From Coriobacteriales bacterium (GTDB lineage Bacteria > Actinomycetota > Coriobacteriia > Coriobacteriales > QAMH01): a DNA stretch of 10,420 bases. A program made the translations under genes and the position numbers. Under the pieces are notes generated by a model that saw only the letters and a program-made list of their open reading frames with translations, searched no databases and was not told the origin of the DNA. The stretch is taken from positions 1-10,420 of the forward strand of contig JAKSUU010000021.1 of assembly GCA_024408695.1 (NCBI GenBank), written 5' to 3'. Shown here one piece after another: positions 6,014-10,420 of the stretch. Each line of letters starts with the position of its first letter. The stretch's first letter is position 1.

Positions 6014-7456
6014 TTACCTTTTAACACGTTCAACTAACTCATTTTGAAAATTATCTAACAATTCTTCTCTATAATCAATATCGTCCCTAAACATAATAAT
6101 ATTTTCACGCAAACACGAAATATCCTTAACAATTTGTTTGCGTTTTAGTTTTCCTTTGTGGTTAAAAGAATCATACAAAATTTTGCCATTTACCATAGTC
6201 ATCATAACATTATCCTGATTACAAGTATAAACGACTGCATTAGCAGGATTAGTTGTTGGAATTTGATGGCTCTTGCTAAGATCCACAGCAATAATATCCG
6301 CTTGCTTTCCAATATCAATACTGCCTACCTTGTCATCTAAATTTAAAGCCTTAGCAGAATACAAAGTTGCAAGTTTCAAAACATAATCTGTAGAAACATT
6401 TAGTTTGGTATCATCTGGATGCAAAGATCTGTTCATCATTAGGGCAAAACGCATTTCATCTAATAAATCGGTAGTATCAACAGAAGCTGGAGAATCTGTG
6501 CCAAGACCAACCGTAAGCCCAGCTTCGATAAATTTATCAACTGGACAATTTCCCATACCAAGTTTTGCATTAATGCGTGGGCAATATGCAATATTTACAT
6601 TATTATCATAAAGAATTTGCAAATCATCGTTATCAATGTGAATGGCATGAACTAACATAACGTTTTTCATGTCTAAGGCATGCCAATTATGTAAATATCT
6701 GATTGGAGTGCAACCAGCAGGCAACCAAGGCGCATCTGTAAAGCCCATAATTTTTCCAATTTCTGATGCATGCACAGAAAAAGGAGAAGATCCATACTTT
6801 ATAAAGTCACTCTCAGCCTTATTACCAGCAGCATGCATGGCAAAGCGTAAATCACTATTACCTATTGTGCTTGAAATTTCTTGATATAAACTAGGATGAC
6901 AAGTATATACATGACCAGCGCTTACACCTAATTCAACTCGTGATGCATCTACATGCGCAGCTATAGATTCAATCTCATTAAAACCATCTTTTACACAAGA
7001 TTTAACTTTGTCAGCATGAGCTGTGAAAATTTCGTGATAAACTATTCCTCTAAGACCAGCCTGATTTATTGCAATTGCCCCTGCCGGAGTGCGGCCAAAG
7101 TCTGCAACTGTAGTAATTCCGCTTGCAATGGCCTCGAGTGCTCCTAGTTTTGCAGAAGATTCCCAATCTTTTTGAGTAAAAAATATTTCTGCACTTAAAA
7201 CGGCTCTTTTCCACTCAACATAAGGCATGCCTTCAAAAAGTCCACGCATTGCACTATAAGCCAAATGACAATGTGCATCAACCAAACCCGGCATAAGGGC
7301 AGCTTGACCATAATCAATGACCTTTTCTTTTTTATATTTTTTTTCGAGTTCGTCTGCTGGACCAAAATCTAAAATTTTATCTTTTTTTACATAAATCGCA
7401 CCATCGGTAATATATGTTGAGGTAATTGGTAATAAATATTTTGCTTTTAAAATCAT
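6014..7456 (-). CDS. Amidohydrolase of the SAH/MTA deaminase-chlorohydrolase (AtzA/TrzA/SsnA) family
   Basis: This 480-residue cytoplasmic metal-dependent hydrolase has the usual length of the family. The start ATG at 7454-7456 follows AAGGCGAG. Small beta-sandwich parts (1-55 and after about 375, with GSIDIGKQADIIAVD) flank a TIM barrel. The metal ligands are visible: DAHCH (His62, His64), MHAAG (His208), LVHAIH (His270, with His273 nearby) and GTDSPAS (Asp321). Relatives deaminate S-adenosylhomocysteine, methylthioadenosine, guanine or aminofutalosine, or dechlorinate triazines; substrate cannot be assigned. In most of this family the second ligand region reads HxxE, where Glu is the proton shuttle. 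Here it reads HAAG, with the nearest Glu at 215, so activity may be altered or use another residue. A charged tail of about 45 residues follows the sandwich. It lies 30 bases after the lysine-rich membrane protein gene, probably in one transcript. Confidence 0.8.
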   Translation of the reverse strand: MILKAKYLLPITSTYITDGAIYVKKDKILDFGPADELEKKYKKEKVIDYGQAALMPGLVDAHCHLAYSAMRGLFEGMPYVEWKRAVLSAEIFFTQKDWESSAKLGALEAIASGITTVADFGRTPAGAIAINQAGLRGIVYHEIFTAHADKVKSCVKDGFNEIESIAAHVDASRVELGVSAGHVYTCHPSLYQEISSTIGNSDLRFAMHAAGNKAESDFIKYGSSPFSVHASEIGKIMGFTDAPWLPAGCTPIRYLHNWHALDMKNVMLVHAIHIDNDDLQILYDNNVNIAYCPRINAKLGMGNCPVDKFIEAGLTVGLGTDSPASVDTTDLLDEMRFALMMNRSLHPDDTKLNVSTDYVLKLATLYSAKALNLDDKVGSIDIGKQADIIAVDLSKSHQIPTTNPANAVVYTCNQDNVMMTMVNGKILYDSFNHKGKLKRKQIVKDISCLRENIIMFRDDIDYREELLDNFQNELVERVKR

Positions 7457-7486
7457 AACAATCTCGCCTTAAATATATGCACCAAA

Positions 7487-8104
7487 TTATGAGTTATTTG
7501 CTTTTGCACTTTCAGCTTTTTTACTAGCGTTAGACTTGCCTTTTGACTTTTTGCCAAAGGACTTTTTTTCTGCTGCTCTATTTTCTAATTCTTTTTTAAT
7601 CTTTTTTTCTTCTTTTTTAGAAATATGAACTTTTTCTTTGTATTCCTTTTTAATCTTTCTAATTGGAATAAGATCAATAACAAGAGCTAGAATTAAACCT
7701 CCGTAACCTAAGCCCAAACTTACAAAGGTAAGAGGACTTCTATATTCGCTTAATGATTCTAAAAATCTTCCTTCATTAATAGCCCATGAAAATAAAAACG
7801 ATGATAAAACTCCAATGACTGCAAGCACAACACAAACAATCCAAATTTTACGCCATCTTTTATAGCGCGAATCGTGCTTAGCCTGTGCATCTACGGCAGC
7901 ACTACGTATACGTTGGGATTGTTTTTCTTCTTTATTTTTTTGTTTAATGGCTTCTTTTTTTTGCTTTTGTTTAGCTGTTACAGTTTTTTGATAAACAGTA
8001 GAGCCTGCCTTAGATTTAATTTTTGCAGAACTTGCACTCTTTTTACCATTACCTTTATATTCTTTGTTAAGGTTTCGTGTGTTATTGTAACTTCTTTGAG
8101 TCAT
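7487..8104 (-). CDS. Lysine-rich two-span membrane protein, function unknown
   Basis: This is a 205-residue protein starting at the ATG at 8102-8104, behind AAAAGGAAGA. Residues 1-85 are very basic and low in complexity (runs such as KQKQKKEAIKQKNKEEKQ). Two hydrophobic spans follow, about 88-109 (WIVCVVLAVIGVLSSFLFSW) and about 125-148 (LTFVSLGLGYGGLILALVID), with a short polar loop between them. A second Lys/Glu-rich tail (149-205) is predicted to be helical, possibly coiled coil, ending in Lys/Ser/Ala repeats. Both tails would lie in the cytoplasm, where their charge could contact nucleic acid, ribosomes or acidic lipids; that is inference. I do not recognise a family. It is followed after 30 bases by the amidohydrolase gene and preceded by the glf-like frame at 42 bases. 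Confidence 0.7.
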   Translation of the reverse strand: MTQRSYNNTRNLNKEYKGNGKKSASSAKIKSKAGSTVYQKTVTAKQKQKKEAIKQKNKEEKQSQRIRSAAVDAQAKHDSRYKRWRKIWIVCVVLAVIGVLSSFLFSWAINEGRFLESLSEYRSPLTFVSLGLGYGGLILALVIDLIPIRKIKKEYKEKVHISKKEEKKIKKELENRAAEKKSFGKKSKGKSNASKKAESAKANNS

Positions 8105-8146
8105 TTTCTTCCTTTTCTTATTTAAGGTCTAAGCCATTATTATCAT

Positions 8147-9145
8147 TTAAATACATTCAACGCCAATTTCTTGTTTAACAAGTTCAAACGCTGCTTCGAT
8201 GCAAGGGGCCATATCGTAATATTTGTAGGCACCTAATCGACCTGCAAAAATAACATCATTTTCTTGTTTTGCTAAATCTTCATAAGATTTGAAAAGCTGC
8301 GAATTTCTATCATCATTTACAGGATAATAAGGCTCGTCGCCTTCTTCAAACTCTTTTGAATACTCTTTAGAAATTATCGTATCTTTAATAGAATTGCCAT
8401 GAACATCTTTTGCAAACTCAAAATGTTTATGTTCAATAATGCGTGTATAAGGTACATCTGCACTTGTAAAGTTTACTACTGCATTACCTTGATAATTTTC
8501 AACACCTTCTAAAACTTCTGTTTCAAACTTAACAGTTCTATAGTCAAGTTTGCCAAGCTTAAAGTTAAAATATTCATCAATTGCACCTGTATATATAAGT
8601 TTATCTGCAATATCTTTAAAGCTTGCACCAGCAACAATTTCATCAAAGCTTGTGCCTAGCTTTACATCAATTCCATCAACATCAAGCAATTTTTCAAATA
8701 TTTGAGTGTAGCCACCAATAGGTATTCCCTGGTAAATATCATTAAAATAGTTATTGTCGTAAATAAAACGAACTGGTAATCGTTTTATGATAAAAGAAGG
8801 CAAATCTTTGCATTCACGACCCCATTGTTTTTGTGTATATTCTTTAATAAGCTTTTCATAAATATCGCGACCCACAAGAGAAAGCGCTTGTTCTTCTAAA
8901 TTTTTTGGTTCTGAAATGCCTTCTGCTTGACGTTGTTTTTCGATAATCGCCTTTGCTTCTTCAGGAGTTTTAATTACCGGATGGTAAGTCTTTTCATTGA
9001 TGATGACACCATCTGTCTTTATCTTTTCAGCACTTTCTCCCTCTGCAACAACACAGAATGACAGATTCTCTAATCCTGAAAATCCATAGATAAAGTAAGC
9101 ACCAACGGCGCCTGCACCGATCAGTGCAACATTTTTAATCTGCAT
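8147..9145 (-). CDS. glf: Chimeric frame: PanE-like N-terminus joined to UDP-galactopyranose mutase C-terminus
   Basis: This is one open frame of 332 codons from the ATG at 9143-9145 (AGGA 7 bases upstream; an in-frame TTG two codons earlier is a poorer start). Residues 1 to about 63 match the N-terminus of ketopantoate reductase-like proteins: MQIKNVALIGAGAVGAYF with the GxGAxG dinucleotide-binding loop (10-15). From about residue 65 on it is UDP-galactopyranose mutase: EPKNLEEQALSLVG, QWGR (107-110), KRLPVRF with Arg126, YQGIP, VPYTR with Arg235, EPYYPVND, and YKYYDM (308-313). The Glf active-site residues of this part are intact. However, the first roughly 100 Glf residues, holding its own FAD-binding Rossmann start, are missing. 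Glf makes UDP-galactofuranose for cell-surface glycans; this chimera would not be expected to work as either enzyme. It most likely results from a misjoined assembly. Confidence 0.8.
   Translation of the reverse strand: MQIKNVALIGAGAVGAYFIYGFSGLENLSFCVVAEGESAEKIKTDGVIINEKTYHPVIKTPEEAKAIIEKQRQAEGISEPKNLEEQALSLVGRDIYEKLIKEYTQKQWGRECKDLPSFIIKRLPVRFIYDNNYFNDIYQGIPIGGYTQIFEKLLDVDGIDVKLGTSFDEIVAGASFKDIADKLIYTGAIDEYFNFKLGKLDYRTVKFETEVLEGVENYQGNAVVNFTSADVPYTRIIEHKHFEFAKDVHGNSIKDTIISKEYSKEFEEGDEPYYPVNDDRNSQLFKSYEDLAKQENDVIFAGRLGAYKYYDMAPCIEAAFELVKQEIGVECI
8945..8971 (-). other. Junction between PanE-like and Glf-like coding sequence
   Basis: The codons here read KTPEEAKAI. TPEEA is plausible at this point both in PanE-like proteins (following the central strands of the N-terminal domain) and in Glf just before its AxAIIxxQ helix, so the exact breakpoint cannot be placed within this stretch. 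To the left, genes are AT-rich and Coriobacteriia-like; to the right they look clostridial, with an MFS gene near half G+C. No insertion sequence, target duplication or inverted repeat marks the join. Confidence 0.7.
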
Positions 9146-9194
9146 ATCCAAATCCTCATTTCTTTTTGCTTTTTGTAACTAGTCTCTACGTTTC

Positions 9195-9223
9195 ATTGTA
9201 TTTGACCCTCTGTAAAAAAGCAA
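9195..9223 (-). promoter_or_regulatory. Promoter of the panE-like gene
   Basis: On the minus strand TTGCTT (9218-9223) and TACAAT (9195-9200) are separated by exactly 17 bases. The start of transcription would fall near 9188, giving a leader of about 43 bases to the ATG at 9143-9145 with its AGGA. The spacing and match suit a housekeeping sigma factor promoter. Confidence 0.5.
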
Positions 9224-9345
9224 GGAAAAGCACCTGCAGAAGTTCCCATTTTCGAAAGATGAAACGGAATTTTACTTTTGCAATTTACACACAGAAGTGA
9301 TAGAACGCGATACCTTATGAGTATAACGACACCACCTATCTTGTA

Positions 9346-9375
9346 TTGGAAGTATGAGAAAACCTGTGTTATAGT
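9346..9375 (+). promoter_or_regulatory. Candidate extended -10 promoter for the 19-codon ORF
   Basis: TTGGAA (9346-9351) and TATAGT (9370-9375) are 18 bases apart, and TG at 9367-9368 lies one base before the -10, forming an extended -10. Transcription would begin near 9382, about 77 bases before the small ORF. Confidence 0.4.
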
Positions 9376-9458
9376 TACATCATCAAAGAAAACAACACAT
9401 CAGAGAGATACAAACAATCAGTACAGAAGATGTGAATATCAAAAAGGAGGACAAAGAT

Positions 9459-9518
9459 ATGTTAAAGAAAATCGATAGCTTTTTAAAGGAATACTACAGA
9501 GAGTGGGGTTATAAATAA
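9459..9518 (+). CDS. Possible 19-residue peptide with strong ribosome binding site
   Basis: The frame encodes MLKKIDSFLKEYYREWGYK and stops at TAA (9516-9518). A near-perfect AAGGAGG (9444-9450) lies 8 bases before the ATG, much better than chance in this region. The peptide has hydrophobic residues (Leu2, Ile5, Phe8, Leu9, Tyr12, Tyr13, Trp16) spaced to make one face of a helix, with charged residues on the other. With the promoter upstream and the hairpin at 9654-9694 downstream it could form a complete transcript of about 310 bases. It might be a small peptide gene, a leader peptide, a dual-function RNA or the intact start of a decayed gene. No family is recognised. Confidence 0.35.
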   Translation: MLKKIDSFLKEYYREWGYK

Positions 9519-9653
9519 AGCAATCATGTTAAGCAGAGAAAAAGAAGTTAGATTCCCGGAAGTACTGGTATTAACAATCTGAAAAAGGGAATTCAAGAGA
9601 AGAGGAAAGATTATAAGTATATATGAAAAAAGTGAATATCAGAGATGTTAATT

Positions 9654-9694
9654 AAACGGGAGTGCCGCACTTGAAATCAGCAGCACTCCCGTTT
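9654..9694. terminator. Bidirectional rho-independent terminator after the MFS gene
   Basis: Arms AAACGGGAGTGC (9654-9665) and GCACTCCCGTTT (9683-9694) pair perfectly over 12 bases with a GC-rich core, and three more pairs can form inside the loop. On the minus strand the tail reads TTTAATTAAC, 17 bases past the MFS stop. On the plus strand it reads TTTTAGTT, so the same hairpin could also end the 19-codon transcript. Confidence 0.8.
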
Positions 9695-9711
9695 TAGTTC
9701 TGTTATTTGTT

Positions 9712-10420
9712 CTATTTTGAGATATTGGCTTTATGGCGGCTCATGATGAATGCGGAGATCACGAGTACGATTGGGAAGATGCTTCCTGCAAGCATACCGG
9801 CCTGGAGGTTATCTCCGGCACTTTGTGTTACGAAGCCTACAGCTGCAGGACCTACAGATCCGCCTAAGTCACCTGCCATTGCAAGAAGAGCGAACATTGC
9901 AGTTCCGCCCATTGGGATCTTGCTGGATGTGATGCTGATGGTTCCAGGCCACATGATTCCGACTGAGAAACCACATACGATACATCCCATAAGGCCGATG
10001 ATCGGCAGAGAAGATAAGGATGCAACCAGATAGCAGAGCAGGCAGAGGATACCGGAACCGATCATGAACTTTGTAAGTTCGATCTTCTCGCCATATTTTC
10101 CGTAGAAGGTACGGCAGATTCCCATTGAGATCGCAAACATACATGGACCTGCGATATCACCTACACTTTTTGTCAGCTGAAGAGCAGACTCGGCATAAGC
10201 GGATGCCCATTGTGCCATGGAAAGTTCGCTGGCACCGGCACAGATCATAAGTACGATAGCTACCCAGAAAAGAGGAAGCTTAAACAGTCCAAGGATTCCA
10301 AGACCTTCTCCTTCCTCTGTCAGATGCTCGATCGGGCAGTTCATGAAGTTAAAGATATTATAGATTGGAATCAAAGCCCAGAGACAGGCCATAACAGGCC
10401 AGAACTTGATGCCGAACACA
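9712..10420 (-). CDS. MFS transporter, C-terminal part
   Basis: The gene enters from the right edge; about 236 codons are visible and the true start lies outside (the GTG at 10417-10419 is only the first possible start codon in view). About seven hydrophobic segments are seen (near residues 7-25, 47-66, 85-105, 116-134, 138-160, 172-196 and 205-228). They follow a polar loop (about 27-43) that probably separates the two halves of a 12-span transporter. ICAGASELSMAQWASAYAE and GFSVGIMWPGTI resemble MFS transporters of the FucP-like sugar group found in Lachnospiraceae; that assignment is from memory and the substrate is unknown. Its base composition (close to half G+C) is clearly above that of the tad side of the window. 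A strong terminator follows the TAG stop. Confidence 0.8.
   Translation of the reverse strand, partial: VFGIKFWPVMACLWALIPIYNIFNFMNCPIEHLTEEGEGLGILGLFKLPLFWVAIVLMICAGASELSMAQWASAYAESALQLTKSVGDIAGPCMFAISMGICRTFYGKYGEKIELTKFMIGSGILCLLCYLVASLSSLPIIGLMGCIVCGFSVGIMWPGTISITSSKIPMGGTAMFALLAMAGDLGGSVGPAAVGFVTQSAGDNLQAGMLAGSIFPIVLVISAFIMSRHKANISK

Larger units (their letters stand above)
9146..9711. other. Intergenic region between panE-like start and MFS gene end
   Basis: These 566 bases have no long gene I can support. They hold the minus-strand panE promoter (9195-9223), a plus-strand extended -10 promoter candidate (9346-9375), a 19-codon plus-strand ORF with a strong ribosome site (9459-9518), and a strong hairpin (9654-9694) ending the MFS gene. 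A 10-base repeat GTGAATATCA occurs at 9432 and 9634. The stretch 9519-9650 has only short, site-less frames (for example 18 codons from 9526) and might be untranslated RNA or decayed coding sequence. Confidence 0.5.

Noticed and set aside
8147..9145. Novel bifunctional PanE–Glf enzyme
   Set aside because: The PanE part lacks its catalytic C-terminal domain and the Glf part lacks its FAD-binding start, so neither activity is expected; a misjoin explains it better.
9278..9478. 66-codon plus-strand frame
   Set aside because: No ribosome site before its start, unlikely residue composition, and it runs over the promoter and ribosome site of the better supported 19-codon frame.
9526..9582. Second short plus-strand frame (18 codons) after the 19-codon ORF
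   Set aside because: No ribosome site and a different frame from the first; nothing supports translation.
9869..10144. Minus-strand 91-codon frame and the plus-strand frames at 9707-10033
   Set aside because: They overlap the MFS gene in other frames; the MFS frame has convincing membrane segments and a terminator.

Overview
About 8.95 kb of this window (from the left edge) is an AT-rich genome, roughly one third G+C, with every gene on the minus strand. The tad (tight adherence) pilus proteins resemble those I know from Coriobacteriia (Actinobacteria), notably a Flp pilin with a QGTTEYAILVGVL core and a TadE-like protein with a GQASVEAAILLP core. That class is usually GC-rich, so a low-GC, probably host-associated relative is my inference and not a proven assignment. 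The last 1.4 kb looks different. The MFS gene there is close to half G+C and its proteins look like those of Clostridia/Lachnospiraceae.

Layout, in transcription order on the minus strand. From 5501 down to the left edge is a tightly packed tad operon: cpaB/rcpC, cpaE/tadZ, tadA/cpaF, tadB, tadC, flp, a 77-residue Flp-like or minor pilin gene, a tadE-like gene, and the first 45 codons of a further TadE/TadG-like gene that leaves the window. Gaps are 1 to 30 bases and several genes overlap. The encoded parts make a secretion ATPase (TadA) under an inner-membrane platform (TadB/TadC), a MinD-like localisation protein (CpaE), a membrane-anchored periplasmic or cell-surface assembly protein (CpaB), the pilin, and pilin-like minor subunits. 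No TadV prepilin peptidase is inside the window.

Upstream of the tad operon lies an AT-rich gap (5502-5773), then a 54-codon single-span membrane protein gene, an amidohydrolase of the SAH/MTA deaminase-chlorohydrolase type (with the usual catalytic Glu apparently replaced), a 205-residue lysine-rich two-span membrane protein of unknown function, and the C-terminal three quarters of UDP-galactopyranose mutase (glf).

The main anomaly is the glf reading frame. Its first about 65 codons are not Glf but the NADP-binding N-terminus of a ketopantoate reductase (PanE/ApbA-like) protein, joined in frame inside a short stretch (KTPEEA) that both families can carry. The composition and gene flavour change on the right side of the same point. 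The simplest explanation is a chimeric metagenome contig joined through a short shared sequence; a real fusion or recombination is the alternative. To the right are the panE promoter, a small plus-strand unit (extended -10 promoter, strong Shine-Dalgarno, 19-codon ORF, shared terminator) and the 3' part of an MFS transporter gene running off the right edge.

I see no rRNA, tRNA, CRISPR array or insertion sequence.
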